Below, piece by piece: positions 10,812-21,200 of a stretch of 55,766 bases of DNA (position 1 is its first letter; each line of letters begins with the position of its first letter). A program made the translations under genes and the position numbers. Source of the stretch: Stenotrophomonas panacihumi (GTDB lineage Bacteria; Pseudomonadota; Gammaproteobacteria; Xanthomonadales; Xanthomonadaceae). A model generated the notes under the pieces. That model saw only the letters and a list, made by a program, of their open reading frames with translations. It made no database searches and was not told the origin of the DNA. The DNA is taken from contig NZ_LLXU01000126.1 of NCBI RefSeq assembly GCF_001431645.1, positions 1 to 55,766 on the forward strand, written 5' to 3'.

Positions 10812-11111
10812 TCAGGATTTGGCTGGCAGGCGCAGGGTCTGCCCGGGGAAAATCTTGTCCGGGTCATCCAGCACGTCGCGGTTGGCCTGGAAGATCTTCT
10901 GCCAGGCATTGGCGTCGCCGTAGTGCTGCTTGGCGATCTTGGAGAGCGAATCGCCCTTCTGCACGGTGTAGGACTGCTCGCCGACGATCTCCGCGGTGCT
11001 GTCCACCGTGGCGGTCACACCGGAGAAATCGGCCTTGGGCACGACCTCCGCAGTGCTGTCGACCTTGGCGGTGACGCCGGAGAAATCGGCCTTCTTGTCG
11101 TTGCTGGTCAT
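10812..11111 (-). CDS. LysM domain protein with tandem 18-19-residue repeat
   Basis: A 99-residue protein with no signal peptide. The C-terminal half is a classic LysM domain (SYTVQKGDSLSKIAKQHYGD ... IFQANRDVLDDPDKIFPGQTLRLP). The N-terminal half is a tandem repeat: KADFSGVTAKVDSTAEVVP followed by KADFSGVTATVDSTAEIVG, which stands where YgaU/Kbp-type proteins have a BON domain. I chose ATG at 11111; an in-frame GTG at 11130-11132 would add seven residues but lies inside a 27-nt palindrome. LysM usually binds N-acetylglucosamine polymers, but cytoplasmic YgaU/Kbp binds potassium, so location decides the role. Confidence 0.85.
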   Translation of the reverse strand: MTSNDKKADFSGVTAKVDSTAEVVPKADFSGVTATVDSTAEIVGEQSYTVQKGDSLSKIAKQHYGDANAWQKIFQANRDVLDDPDKIFPGQTLRLPAKS

Positions 11112-11120
11112 GGGCAGGGT

Positions 11121-11147
11121 CCGTGATGCCACATCGTGGGATCACGG
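11121..11147. promoter_or_regulatory. 27-nt near-perfect palindrome in LysM gene leader
   Basis: Arms CCGTGATGCCAC and GTGGGATCACGG pair over 11 of 12 positions around ATC. Its proximal edge is 9 nt from the LysM start codon. A second small palindrome, CACGG-C-CCGTG, follows at 11151-11161. No T run on the minus strand, so it is more likely an operator or leader hairpin than a queF terminator. Confidence 0.55.
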
Positions 11148-11214
11148 TTGCACGGCCCGTGTTAAGAGTGGATCGCGCCAGCGTGAAGCCGGCGCATGCC
11201 ATCGGTTGCGGCTG

Positions 11215-12030
11215 TTACTGTCGCGCGTCGCGGCGTGCGACAGGCGCCGGGGCGCCCGGCGTGGCGCGCCACGGGTTGATGTCCAGCCCGCCACGGCGGG
11301 TGTAGCGCGCCTCCACCACCAGCCATTGCGGCTGGCAGCAGCGCGAGACGTCGTGGAAGATGCGCTCCACGCATTGCTCGTGGAATTCGGCGTGGTCGCG
11401 ATAGCTGACCAGATACCGCAGCAGGCCTTCGACATCGATCGGCGCACCGCGATAGCGCAGCGTCACGTTCGCCCAGTCCGGCTGGCCGGTCACCGGGCAG
11501 TTGGATTTCAGCAGCGCCGAGGCCAGCGTTTCCTCCACCGCCTCACCGGGCCGCGTGCGCAGGTGGCTGGCGTTGGGCGGGCCGTAGTCGTCGATGCTGA
11601 CATCCAGGCCGTCGATGCTGTGCTCGGCGGCGTCATCGAGGACCGGCGGCAGGCCGAACTCCACGCTGACCGGCGCGCCGGCGCGCGCGGACAGGTCGGT
11701 GGCGATGCACTCGCGCACCGCCGCCGGGCTGTTGAAGCGCGTGCTGTTGAGCGAGTTGAGATAGAGCTTGAGCGACTTGGATTCGACCAGGTTCGGCGAA
11801 TCGCTCGGCACGTGCAGCGTGGCGGTGGCCACGCACGGCTTGCCCTGGGCGTCGAGCCAGCCGATTTCATAGGCATGCCAGCGGTCCAGGCCGACGAACG
11901 GCAGCGCGGCGGGATCAATGCCGATCGACTCGCGGCTGGGCAGGCGCGGGATCGGGAACAGCAGCGAGGGGTCGTAGCGGGTCGGGTAAGCGACCTCGCG
12001 CCCGAGGCTGGAATCGGCGGGGGTGTTCAT
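11215..12030 (-). CDS. queF: NADPH-dependent 7-cyano-7-deazaguanine reductase
   Basis: Reduces preQ0 to preQ1 in queuosine biosynthesis (cytoplasm). At 271 residues it is the long, bimodular type. The QueF signature [11 protein letters not shown] (Glu83 onward) binds NADPH; the catalytic cysteine is Cys178 in [11 protein letters not shown], with Asp185 as proton donor. The C-terminal half includes [13 protein letters not shown] and [16 protein letters not shown]. It lies upstream of the LysM gene on the same strand but separated by 103 nt with palindromes, so they may not share a transcript. Confidence 0.97.
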   Translation of the reverse strand: MNTPADSSLGREVAYPTRYDPSLLFPIPRLPSRESIGIDPAALPFVGLDRWHAYEIGWLDAQGKPCVATATLHVPSDSPNLVESKSLKLYLNSLNSTRFNSPAAVRECIATDLSARAGAPVSVEFGLPPVLDDAAEHSIDGLDVSIDDYGPPNASHLRTRPGEAVEETLASALLKSNCPVTGQPDWANVTLRYRGAPIDVEGLLRYLVSYRDHAEFHEQCVERIFHDVSRCCQPQWLVVEARYTRRGGLDINPWRATPGAPAPVARRDARQ

Positions 12031-12118
12031 GGCGGCATTTTACGCCGCGGGCGCTGAATCCCCCGTCGCCGCGGGCGGGCCGGGCCGGGCGCACGGCGGC
12101 GCCCGGCCGGACGGGTAT

Positions 12119-13435
12119 TCAGCCCTGCGGCCCGCCGTGCAGGTAATCCAGCGATACCTGCAGCAGCGCGCGCAGGCCGATGTCCAGCGACTTCTCGTCG
12201 AGCAGGAACTTCGGCGAGTGGTTGCTGGGCGCGGTGGCCGGGTCGATGCCGACGCTGGTGGAACCGACGAAGAAGAACATCCCCGGCACCTCGCGCGCAT
12301 AGAAGGAGAAGTCCTCCGCGCCCATCTGCAGCGGCGGCTCGTAGACGTTGCCGGCGCCGACCACGGCCTGCAGGCTGGGCAGCATCTTGGCGGTCAGGGC
12401 GGGGTCGTTGATGGTGGCCGGGTTGCCGTCCTGGTCGGGCACCTGCGCCTCGGCGCGGGCGCCGTGCGCGGCGGCGGTGTGCTCGGCCACGTTCTTCAGG
12501 TCGGCGAAGATCTTCTGCCGCATCTCCTCGTCGAAGGTGCGGATGGTGCCGACCATCTCCACCTCGTCGGGGATGATGTTGTAGCGGATGCCGCCCTTGA
12601 TCGCCCCGAAGCTCACCACCGCCGGCTGCTTGGCGATGTTGGCCTGGCGGCTGACCACCGTCTGCGCGGCGCTGATCAGGTCGGCGCTGGCGACGATCGG
12701 GTCGATGCCGTTCCACGGCGCCGAGCCGTGGGTCTGGCGGCCGATCACCTTGATGTTGAAGCGGTCCGAGGCGGCCATCAGCGGGCCGCCGCGCACGGCG
12801 ATCTGCCCGGCCTGGACGCTGGAGAACACATGCAGACCGAACACCGCCTCCGGCTTGAAGTCGGCGAACAGGCCTTCCTTGAGCATCAGCGAGGCGCCGC
12901 CTTCCTCGTTGCCCGGCGCGCCTTCCTCCGAGGGCTGGAAGATCAGCATCACCTGGCCCGGCAGCTGCGCCTTCATCGCCACCAGCGCGTCGGCCACGCC
13001 GAGCAGGATGGCGGTGTGCGCATCGTGGCCGCAGGCGTGCATCACGCCCACCGGCTCGCCGCGGTATTCGGCCTTCACCTTGGAGGCGAACGGCAGGCCG
13101 GTCTGCTCGGTCACCGGCAGGGCGTCCATGTCCGCGCGCAGGGCGATCTTCGGGCCGGGCAGGCCGCCTTCGATGATCGCCACCACGCCATGGTGGGCGA
13201 TGCCCACGCGCGGCTTCAGGCCGAGCTTGCGCAGGTGCGCGGCGACCTGGGCCGAGGTGCGCTCCTCGCGGTTGGACAGTTCCGGATGCTCGTGGAAGTC
13301 GCGGCGCCAGCTCACCACCTGGGCCTGCAGCTTGGCGGCGGCGGCGGTGACCTCGGGGCGTTCGCCGGGGGCGGCCACGGCCATCCAGGGGAGCGTCAGC
13401 AGCAGGGCACCGGCCCAGACACGCGGGTGGGGCAT
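12119..13435 (-). CDS. Exported M20 family metallopeptidase / amidohydrolase
   Basis: A 438-residue zinc hydrolase of the M20D (hippurate hydrolase/IAA-amino-acid hydrolase) type, with a signal peptide (RVWAGALLLTLPWMAVA-AP). Metal-binding motifs in order: FHEHPELSNRE, IALRADMDALPV, MHACGHDAHTAILLG (Cys, His and His/Asp ligands), FQPSEEGAPGNEEGG, and the C-terminal MGAEDFSFY plus NHSPKF. The lid domain includes QTHGSAPWNGIDPI. The frame is open far upstream, but GAGGA sits 6 nt before the ATG at 13435 and the signal peptide starts there. It probably removes acyl or aminoacyl groups from amino acids in the periplasm; substrate unknown. Confidence 0.92.
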   Translation of the reverse strand: MPHPRVWAGALLLTLPWMAVAAPGERPEVTAAAAKLQAQVVSWRRDFHEHPELSNREERTSAQVAAHLRKLGLKPRVGIAHHGVVAIIEGGLPGPKIALRADMDALPVTEQTGLPFASKVKAEYRGEPVGVMHACGHDAHTAILLGVADALVAMKAQLPGQVMLIFQPSEEGAPGNEEGGASLMLKEGLFADFKPEAVFGLHVFSSVQAGQIAVRGGPLMAASDRFNIKVIGRQTHGSAPWNGIDPIVASADLISAAQTVVSRQANIAKQPAVVSFGAIKGGIRYNIIPDEVEMVGTIRTFDEEMRQKIFADLKNVAEHTAAAHGARAEAQVPDQDGNPATINDPALTAKMLPSLQAVVGAGNVYEPPLQMGAEDFSFYAREVPGMFFFVGSTSVGIDPATAPSNHSPKFLLDEKSLDIGLRALLQVSLDYLHGGPQG

Positions 13436-13573
13436 CACGAATCCTCGAAGGGGTGGAAACCCACAATCTAATGCAGCGTGGCCCGGCGTACACGCCAAAC
13501 CGGTCAACCAAACGCCTCCCCGTGCGTTGCAGGGGGTATCGGCGGCATGAACCAAAGCGTTCGGCCACGGTCT

Positions 13574-13591
13574 GACTGGCCCGTCAGTCAT
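13574..13591. promoter_or_regulatory. 18-bp palindrome upstream of RND efflux operon
   Basis: TGACTG-N6-CAGTCA with perfect 6-bp arms, 82 nt before the adaptor gene start and within the 237-nt divergent gap between the M20 gene and the efflux operon. Its size fits a TetR- or MarR-type operator; no such regulator gene is nearby. Confidence 0.4.
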
Positions 13592-13672
13592 GGTCCAATC
13601 GCCACGATCCGGCGATAAGCTTGCCGGCTTGCCGGGTAGCCCCCCGCCCCCTACCGCATCAGGAGTTGTCGA

Positions 13673-14926
13673 ATGTCGCGTTTCTGGAAGATCTCGCTGC
13701 TCGTGGTGGCAGTGGTCGTGGTGCTGGCCATTGGCGCCCGCATGCTGCGGGGAGGGCACGAGGGACGCGGCGGGCAGGGGGGGCCGAATGCGGCGCAGGG
13801 CGGCGACGCCAGCCAGGACAACGGCCCGGTGCCGGTCACCGCGGTGCCGGCGACCACCCAGGACGTGCCGGTTTATGCCAACGCGCTGGGCACGGTGACC
13901 GCGTTGAACACGGTCACGGTGAGCCCGCAGGTCGGCGGCCAGCTGCTGAGCATCAATTTCAAGGAAGGCCAGGAAGTGAAGAAGGGCGAGCTGCTCGCGC
14001 AGATCGACCCGCGCACCCTGCAGGCCAGCTATGACGAGGCCGCCGCGGCCAAGCGCCAGAACCAGGCGCTGCTGGCCACCGCCCGTTCCAACTTCGCCCG
14101 CTCCAGCGCGCCGGAGTACCAGCAGTACGTCTCCAAGACCGACCTGGACACCCAGCGCAACCAGGTGTCGCAGTACGAAGCGGCGGTGGCCGCCAACGAT
14201 GCCTCCATGCGCGCCGCGCAGGTGCAGCTGCAGTACACCCGCATCACCGCGCCGATCGACGGCATCGCCGGCATCCGCGGCGTGGACGTGGGCAACATCG
14301 TCAGCACCAGCACGGCGATCGTCACCCTGACCCAGATCCACCCGATCTACGTGTCCTTCAACCTGCCCGAGCGCCAGCTCACCGCGGTGCGTGAAGGCCA
14401 GGCGCAGGCGCCGCTGCCCGTGGCCGCGCTGGACCGCGGCGACGCCCACGTGATCAGCGGCGCCGGCAAGCTGGACGTCATCGACAACCGCATCTCCGCC
14501 GACAGCGGCACCTTCGGCGCGCGCGCGATCTTCGACAACGCCGACAACGCGCTGTGGCCGGGCCAGTTCGTCAACGTGCGCCTGCAGCTGCGCACCATCC
14601 CGGGCGGCATCGTGGTGCCGGCGCAGGCCGTGCAGCGCGGCCCGGACGGCGATTACGTCTACGTGGTGCAGGCCGACAGCACCGTGCAGATGCAGACGGT
14701 CAAGCAGGGCGTGGAAGTGGACGACAGCCACGTGCAGATCGCCAGCGGCCTGAAGGCCGGCCAGAAGGTGGTGACCGAAGGCCAGTTCCGCCTCAAGCCG
14801 GGCAGCAAGGTGCAGGCGCTGGCGCCGGGCGAGACCCCCGCCCCGCCGACCGAGGCCGAGCTGAAGGCCGCGGCGGGCAAGAACCGCGGCGGTGGCGGCG
14901 GTCGCCGCGGCGGCGGTCCGCGCTGA
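13673..14926 (+). CDS. mdtA: RND efflux periplasmic adaptor (MdtA-like)
   Basis: Membrane-fusion subunit linking an inner-membrane RND pump to an outer-membrane channel. 417 residues: an N-terminal membrane anchor (WKISLLVVAVVVVLAIGARM), a Gly-rich spacer, then the lipoyl-like half (ALGTVTALNTVTVSPQVGGQ, FKEGQEVKKGELLAQIDPR), a coiled-coil hairpin (about residues 120-185), the second lipoyl half (ITAPIDGIAGIRGVDVGNIV), a beta-barrel (WPGQFVNVRLQLRTIPGGIV) and a membrane-proximal domain. The tail after about residue 400 is Gly/Arg-rich. It is 104 nt upstream of the first pump gene in one operon of three. Gene name by best resemblance to MdtABC. Confidence 0.93.
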   Translation: MSRFWKISLLVVAVVVVLAIGARMLRGGHEGRGGQGGPNAAQGGDASQDNGPVPVTAVPATTQDVPVYANALGTVTALNTVTVSPQVGGQLLSINFKEGQEVKKGELLAQIDPRTLQASYDEAAAAKRQNQALLATARSNFARSSAPEYQQYVSKTDLDTQRNQVSQYEAAVAANDASMRAAQVQLQYTRITAPIDGIAGIRGVDVGNIVSTSTAIVTLTQIHPIYVSFNLPERQLTAVREGQAQAPLPVAALDRGDAHVISGAGKLDVIDNRISADSGTFGARAIFDNADNALWPGQFVNVRLQLRTIPGGIVVPAQAVQRGPDGDYVYVVQADSTVQMQTVKQGVEVDDSHVQIASGLKAGQKVVTEGQFRLKPGSKVQALAPGETPAPPTEAELKAAAGKNRGGGGGRRGGGPR

Positions 14927-15030
14927 TCCATTGATCGACCGGGACGACGGCCCGCCGTCGTCCCCGCCTCGCCGGCGCCCACCGGGCGCCGGTCTGTTCC
15001 ACCGACACCGAACCACAGCAGGAGAGCCGC

Positions 15031-18000
15031 GTGGGCTTCTCGACGATCTTCATCCGCCGCCCCATCGCCACCTCGCTGCTGATGGCGGGCGTGTTGCTGC
15101 TGGGCATCCTCGGCTACCGCCAGCTGCCCGTCTCGGCGCTGCCGGAAATCGACGCCCCCAGCCTGGTGGTCACCACCCAGTACCCGGGCGCCAACGCCTC
15201 GACGATGGCCTCGCTGGTCACCACGCCGCTGGAGCGCCAGTTCGGCCAGATCTCCGGCCTGGACATGATGACCTCCGACTCCTCGGCGGGCCTGTCCACG
15301 ATCATCCTGCAGTTCTCCACTGACAAGGACATCGACATCGCCGCGCAGGACGTGCAGGCGGCGATCCGCCAGGCCACCCTGCCCTCCTCGCTGCCCTACC
15401 AGCCGGTCTACAACCGGGTGAACCCGGCCGACGCGGCGATCATCACCCTCAAGCTCACCTCCGACACGCTGCCGCTGCGCGAGATCAACCGCTATGCGGA
15501 CGCGATCCTGGCCCAGCGCCTGTCGCAGGTGCAGGGCGTGGGCCTGGTGTCCATCGCCGGCAACGTGCGCCCGGCCGTGCGCATCCAGGTCAACCCGGCG
15601 CAGCTGTCGAACATGGGCCTGACCATGGAGTCGCTGCGCAGCGCGCTGACGCAGACCAACGTGTCGGCGCCGAAGGGCTCGCTCAACGGCAAGACCCAGT
15701 CCTACAGCATCGGCACCAACGACCAGCTCACCAACGCCGCCGAGTACCAGGACACCATCATCAGCTACCAGAACGGCGCGCCGGTGCGGCTGCGCGACGT
15801 GGCCGCGGTGGTGGACGGGGTGGAGAACGACCAGCTTTCAGCCTGGGCCGACGGCAAGCAGGCGGTGCTGCTGGAGATCCGCCGCCAGCCGGGCGCCAAC
15901 ATCGTGCAGACCGTCGAGCAGGTGCGCGCGATCCTGCCGCAGCTGCAGGCCGTGCTGCCGGCCGACGTGCACCTGGAGGTCTTCTCCGACCGCACCGAGA
16001 CCATCCGCGCCTCCGTGCATGAGGTGAAGTTCACCCTGATCCTGACCATCGGCCTGGTGGTGGCGGTGATCTTCGTGTTCCTGCGCCGGTTGTGGGCCAC
16101 GATCATCCCGTCGGTCGCGGTGCCGCTGTCGCTGGCCGGCACGTTCGGCGTGATGGCCTTCGCCGGCATGTCGCTGGACAACCTCTCGCTGATGGCGCTG
16201 GTGGTGGCGACAGGCTTCGTGGTGGACGACGCGATCGTGATGATCGAGAACATCGTGCGCTACATCGAGCAGGGCATGGACGGCCAGGAAGCGGCCGAGA
16301 CCGGCGCGCGCCAGATCGGCTTCACCGTGCTCTCGCTGACCGTCTCGCTGGTGGCGGTGTTCCTGCCGCTGATCCTGATGCCGGGCGTGACCGGGCGCCT
16401 GTTCCATGAGTTCGCCTGGGTGCTGTCGATCGCGGTGGTCATCTCGATGGTGGTCTCGCTGACGCTGACCCCCATGATGTGCGCCTACCTGCTCAAGCCC
16501 GACGCCCTGCCCGAGGGCGAGGACGCGCACGAGCGCGCGGCGGCCGCCGGCAAGACCAACCTGTGGACGCGCACGGTCGCGCTGTACGAGCGAACGCTGG
16601 ACTGGGTGCTCGACCACCAGCCGCTGACACTGGGCGTGGCGGTCGGCGCGGTCGCGCTGACAGTCATCCTGTACGTCGTCATTCCCAAGGGCCTGCTGCC
16701 CGAACAGGACACCGGCCTGATCACCGGCGTGGTGCAGGCCGACCAGAACGTCGCCTTCCCGCAGATGGAGCAGCGCACCCAGGCCGTGGCCGAGGCGCTG
16801 CGCAAGGATCCGGCGGTGACCGGCGTGGCCGCCTTCATCGGCGCCGGCACGATGAACCCGACGCTCAACCAGGGCCAGCTGTCGATCGTGCTGAAGACGC
16901 GCAGCGACCGCGACTCCCTGGAGGACATCCTGCCGCGCCTGCAGAAGGCCGTGTCCGGCATCCCGGGCGTGGCGCTGTACCTCAAGCCGGTGCAGGACGT
17001 GACGCTCGATACCCGCGTGGCCGCCACCGAGTACCAGTACTCGATGTCCAGCGTGGACAGCGCCGAGCTGTCGCAGTGGGCGACGAAGATGACCGAGGCG
17101 CTGCGCCAGCTGCCCGAGCTGGCCGATGTCGACAACAACCTGGCCAACGAGGGCCGGGCGCTGGAGATCAACATCGACCGCGACAAGGCCAGCATGCTGG
17201 GCGTGCCGATGCAGACCATCGACGACACGCTCTACGACAGCTTCGGCCAGCGCCAGATCTCCACCATCTTCACCGAGCTCAACCAGTACCGCGTGGTGCT
17301 GGAAGTGGCGCCGGAGTTCCGCACCAGCACCGCGCTGATGAACCAGCTGGCCGTGGCCAGCAACGGCAGCGGCGCGCTGACCGGCACCAACGCCACCAGC
17401 TTCGGCCAGGTGACCTCGTCCAACTCCTCCACCGCCACCGGCATCGGCAACCAGAACACCGGCATCACCGTCGGCGCGGGCAGCATCATCCCGCTCTCGG
17501 CGCTGGCCGAGGCCAAGGTCACCAACACGCCGCTGGTGGTGAGCCACCAGCAGCAGCTGCCGGCGATCACGATCTCCTTCAACCTGGCGCCGGGCTACTC
17601 GCTGTCGCAGGCGGTGGACGCGATCAACCGCGTCGCCGCCGAGCAGCAGGTGCCTTCGCAGGTGCATGCGCAGTTCATCGGCAAGGCCGCCGAGTTCACC
17701 GGCAGCCAGACCGACGTGGTGTGGCTGCTGCTGGCCTCCATCGTGCTGATCTACATCGTGCTGGGCGTGCTGTACGAGAGCTACATCCACCCGCTGACGA
17801 TCATCTCGACCCTGCCGCCGGCCGGCGTGGGCGCGCTGCTGGCGCTGATGATGTGCGGGCTGAGCCTGTCGGTGGACGGCATCGTGGGCATCGTGCTGCT
17901 GATCGGCATCGTGAAGAAGAACGCGATCATGATGATCGACTTCGCCATCGAGGCCCGCCGCGCCGGCGCCAGCGCGCACGACGCGATCCGCCGCGCCTGC

Positions 18001-18267
18001 CTGCTGCGCTTCCGCCCGATCATGATGACCACCGCGGCCGCCATGCTCGGCGCGCTGCCGCTGGCGCTGGGCACCGGCATCGGTTCGGAGCTGCGCCGTC
18101 CGCTGGGCATCTCCATCGTCGGCGGCCTGCTGCTCTCGCAGCTGGTGACGCTGTACACCACGCCGGTGATCTACCTGTACATGGAACGCATGTCCGACCG
18201 CCTGAACGCCTGGCGCGCGCAGCGCGCGGCGAAGCACGGCGGCAAGCCGGCGACGGAGCAGGCATGA
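15031..18267 (+). CDS. mdtB: RND efflux permease (MdtB-like)
   Basis: Inner-membrane proton-driven drug pump of the HAE1 class, 1078 residues. It shows MGFSTIFIRRPIATSLLMAG, the porter domains, TM4 with VVATGFVVDDAIVMIENI (the proton-relay Asp pair), and the C-terminal repeat GIVGIVLLIGIVKKNAIMMI. Start is GTG with AGGAG about 7 nt upstream. Compared with E. coli MdtB (about 1040 aa) it carries an extra stretch rich in Ser, Thr, Asn and Gly at about residues 780-816 (GTNATSFGQVTSSNSSTATG...), in the second periplasmic half. With the next gene it should form the MdtB2C heterotrimer. No outer-membrane factor is encoded here, so an unlinked TolC-like channel is expected. Confidence 0.95.
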   Translation: MGFSTIFIRRPIATSLLMAGVLLLGILGYRQLPVSALPEIDAPSLVVTTQYPGANASTMASLVTTPLERQFGQISGLDMMTSDSSAGLSTIILQFSTDKDIDIAAQDVQAAIRQATLPSSLPYQPVYNRVNPADAAIITLKLTSDTLPLREINRYADAILAQRLSQVQGVGLVSIAGNVRPAVRIQVNPAQLSNMGLTMESLRSALTQTNVSAPKGSLNGKTQSYSIGTNDQLTNAAEYQDTIISYQNGAPVRLRDVAAVVDGVENDQLSAWADGKQAVLLEIRRQPGANIVQTVEQVRAILPQLQAVLPADVHLEVFSDRTETIRASVHEVKFTLILTIGLVVAVIFVFLRRLWATIIPSVAVPLSLAGTFGVMAFAGMSLDNLSLMALVVATGFVVDDAIVMIENIVRYIEQGMDGQEAAETGARQIGFTVLSLTVSLVAVFLPLILMPGVTGRLFHEFAWVLSIAVVISMVVSLTLTPMMCAYLLKPDALPEGEDAHERAAAAGKTNLWTRTVALYERTLDWVLDHQPLTLGVAVGAVALTVILYVVIPKGLLPEQDTGLITGVVQADQNVAFPQMEQRTQAVAEALRKDPAVTGVAAFIGAGTMNPTLNQGQLSIVLKTRSDRDSLEDILPRLQKAVSGIPGVALYLKPVQDVTLDTRVAATEYQYSMSSVDSAELSQWATKMTEALRQLPELADVDNNLANEGRALEINIDRDKASMLGVPMQTIDDTLYDSFGQRQISTIFTELNQYRVVLEVAPEFRTSTALMNQLAVASNGSGALTGTNATSFGQVTSSNSSTATGIGNQNTGITVGAGSIIPLSALAEAKVTNTPLVVSHQQQLPAITISFNLAPGYSLSQAVDAINRVAAEQQVPSQVHAQFIGKAAEFTGSQTDVVWLLLASIVLIYIVLGVLYESYIHPLTIISTLPPAGVGALLALMMCGLSLSVDGIVGIVLLIGIVKKNAIMMIDFAIEARRAGASAHDAIRRACLLRFRPIMMTTAAAMLGALPLALGTGIGSELRRPLGISIVGGLLLSQLVTLYTTPVIYLYMERMSDRLNAWRAQRAAKHGGKPATEQA

Positions 18268-18292
18268 AGACGCAGGCAATGGAGCGGCGCCC

Positions 18293-21200
18293 ATGAACAT
18301 CTCCGCCCCCTTCATCAAGCGTCCCATCGGCACCACGCTGCTGGCGTGCGGCCTGTTCGTGATCGGCCTGATGTGCTACCTGCGCCTGGGCGTGGCGGCG
18401 CTGCCGAACATCCAGATCCCGGTGATCTTCGTCCATGCCACGCAGTCCGGCACGGATGCCAGCACGATGGCCTCCACGGTCACCGCGCCGCTGGAACGCC
18501 ACCTCGGCCAGGTGCCGGGCATCGACCGCATGCGCTCCTCCAGTTCGGAGAACAGCAGCATGGTGTTCATGGTGTTCCAGAGCAACGTGGACATCGACTC
18601 GGCCGCGCAGGACGTGCAGACCGCGATCAACGCCGCGCAGGCCGACCTGCCCTCGGGCCTGGGCACGCCCATGTACCAGAAGGCGAACCCGAACGACGAC
18701 CCGGTCATCGCCATCGCGCTGACCTCGCAGACGCAGTCGGCCGACGAGCTGTACAACGTCGCCGACTCGCTGCTGGCCCAGCGCCTGCGCCAGATCGACG
18801 GCGTGGCCTCGGTGGACATCGCCGGCGCTTCCACCCCCGCCGTGCGCGTGGACGTGGACATGCGCGCGCTCAACGCGCTCGGCCTGACCCCGGACGACCT
18901 GCGCAACGCGGTGCGCGCGGCCAACGTGACCTCGCCGACCGGCTTCCTGTCCGACGGCAAGACCACGATGGCGATCATCGCCAACGATTCGGTCTCCAAG
19001 GCCGCCGACTTCGCCCAGCTCGCCATCGCCACCCAGTCCAACGGGCGGGTGATTCGCTTGAGCGACGTGGCCAACGTCTACGACGGCCAGCAGGACGCCT
19101 ACCAGGCCGCCTGGTTCGACGGCAAACCCGCCGTGGTGATGTACGTGTTCACCCGCGCCGGCGCCAACATCGTCGAGACGGTGGACCGGGTGAAGGGCGC
19201 GATTCCCGAGCTGCGCACCTACCTGCACCCCGGCACGCGGATGACCGCGTACTTCGACCGCACCCCGACCATCCGCGCCTCGCTGGCCGAAGTGCAGATC
19301 ACCCTGCTGATCTCGCTGGCGATGGTGGTGCTGACCATGGCGCTGTTCCTGCGCCGGCTGGCACCCACGCTGATCGCCGCGGTCACCGTGCCGCTGTCGC
19401 TGGCCGGCTCGGCGCTGGTGATGTACGTGCTCGGCTTCACCCTCAACAACCTGAGCCTGCTGGCGCTGGTGATCGCGATCGGCTTCGTGGTGGACGATGC
19501 CATCGTGGTGATCGAAAACATCATGCGCCACCTCGACGAGGGCATGTCGCGCATGGACGCGGCGCTGGCCGGCGCGCGCGAGATCGGCTTCACCATCGTC
19601 TCGATCACCGCCTCGCTGGTGGCGGTGTTCATCCCGCTGCTGTTCGCCAGCGGCATGATCGGCGCGTTCTTCCGCGAGTTCACCGTCACCCTGGTGGCGG
19701 CGATCGTGGTCTCGATGCTGGTCTCGCTCACGCTCACGCCCGCGCTGTGCAGCCGCTTCCTGTCCGGCCACGCCGAACCGGAAAAGCCCGGCCGCGTCGG
19801 TGCGTTTCTGGAGCGCATGCACGAGCGCAGCCTGCGCATCTACAGCAAGGCGCTGGACTTCTCGCTGCGCCACGCGCTGCTGATGTCGATCACCCCGCTG
19901 CTGCTGATCGTGGCGACGATCTTCCTGGCCGGCGCGGTGAAGAAGGGCAATTTCCCGCCGCAGGACACCGGCCTGATCTGGGGCCGCGCCAGTTCCAGCG
20001 CGACGGTCTCGTTCAACGACATGATCGAGCGCCAGCGCCGCATCACCGACATGCTGATGGCCGACCCGGCGGTGAAGATCGTCGGCGCGCGCCTGGGTTC
20101 CAGCCGCCAGGGTTCCAGCGCCTCGTTCAACATCGAGCTGAAGACCCGCGACGAGGGCCGCCGCGAGACCACCGACCAGGTGCTCGCCCGCCTCAGCGCC
20201 AAGGCCGACCGCTACCCGGACCTGGAGCTGCGCCTGCGCGCCATCCAGGACCTGCCCAGCGACGGCGGCGGCGGCACCAGCCAGGGCGCGCAGTACAAGG
20301 TGTCGCTGCAGGGCAACGACCTGGCCCAGCTGCAGGAATGGCTGCCCAAGCTGCAGGCAGTGCTCAAGCAGAACCCGAAGCTGCGCGACGTCGGCACCGA
20401 CGTGGATACCGCCGGCCTGCGCCAGAACATCGTCATCGACCGCGCCAAGGCCGCGCGGCTGGGCGTGTCCATCGGCACCATCGACGGCGCGCTGTACGGT
20501 GCCTTCGGCCAGCGTTCGATCTCCACCATCTACTCCGACCTCAACCAGTACTCGGTGGTGGTCAACGCCCTGCCCTCGCAGACCGCCACCCCGGCGGCGC
20601 TGGACGAGGTGTACGTGCAGAGCAAGTCGGGCGAGATGATCCCGATCACCGCGGTGGCCTACCAGGTGCCCGGCCTGGCGCCGCCGCAGATCACGCACGA
20701 CAACCAGTACACGACGATGGACCTGAGCTACAACCTCGCCCCCGGCGTGAGCACGGGCGAGGCGGACGCGATCATCGCCGCGGCGGTGAAGGGCCTGCGC
20801 ATGCCCGACGGCATCCGCATCAGCGACGGCGGCGGCTTCAACGTGCAGCTCAACCCGACCTCGATGATCGTGCTGCTGCTGGCGGCCATCCTCACCGTGT
20901 ACATAGTGCTGGGCATGCTCTACGAGAGCCTGATCCACCCGGTGACGATCCTCTCCACGCTGCCGGCCGCCGGCATGGGCGCGCTGCTGGCGCTGTTCGT
21001 GACCAACACCGAGCTGTCGGTGATCTCGATGATCGCGCTGGTGCTGCTGATCGGCATCGTGAAGAAGAACGCGATCATGATGATCGACTTCGCGCTGGTG
21101 GCGCAGCGCGAGCACGGCAAGTCGCCGCGCGAGGCCGCGCGCGAGGCCTCGGTGGTGCGCTTCCGCCCGATCATGATGACCACGATGGTGGCCATCCTGG

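Noticed and set aside
13436..15016. Minus-strand extension of the M20 peptidase frame by about 525 residues
   Set aside because: It runs through the well-supported RND adaptor gene on the other strand. The translated extension is low-complexity His/Arg/Ala-rich shadow sequence, and the signal peptide plus GAGGA site fix the start at 13435.
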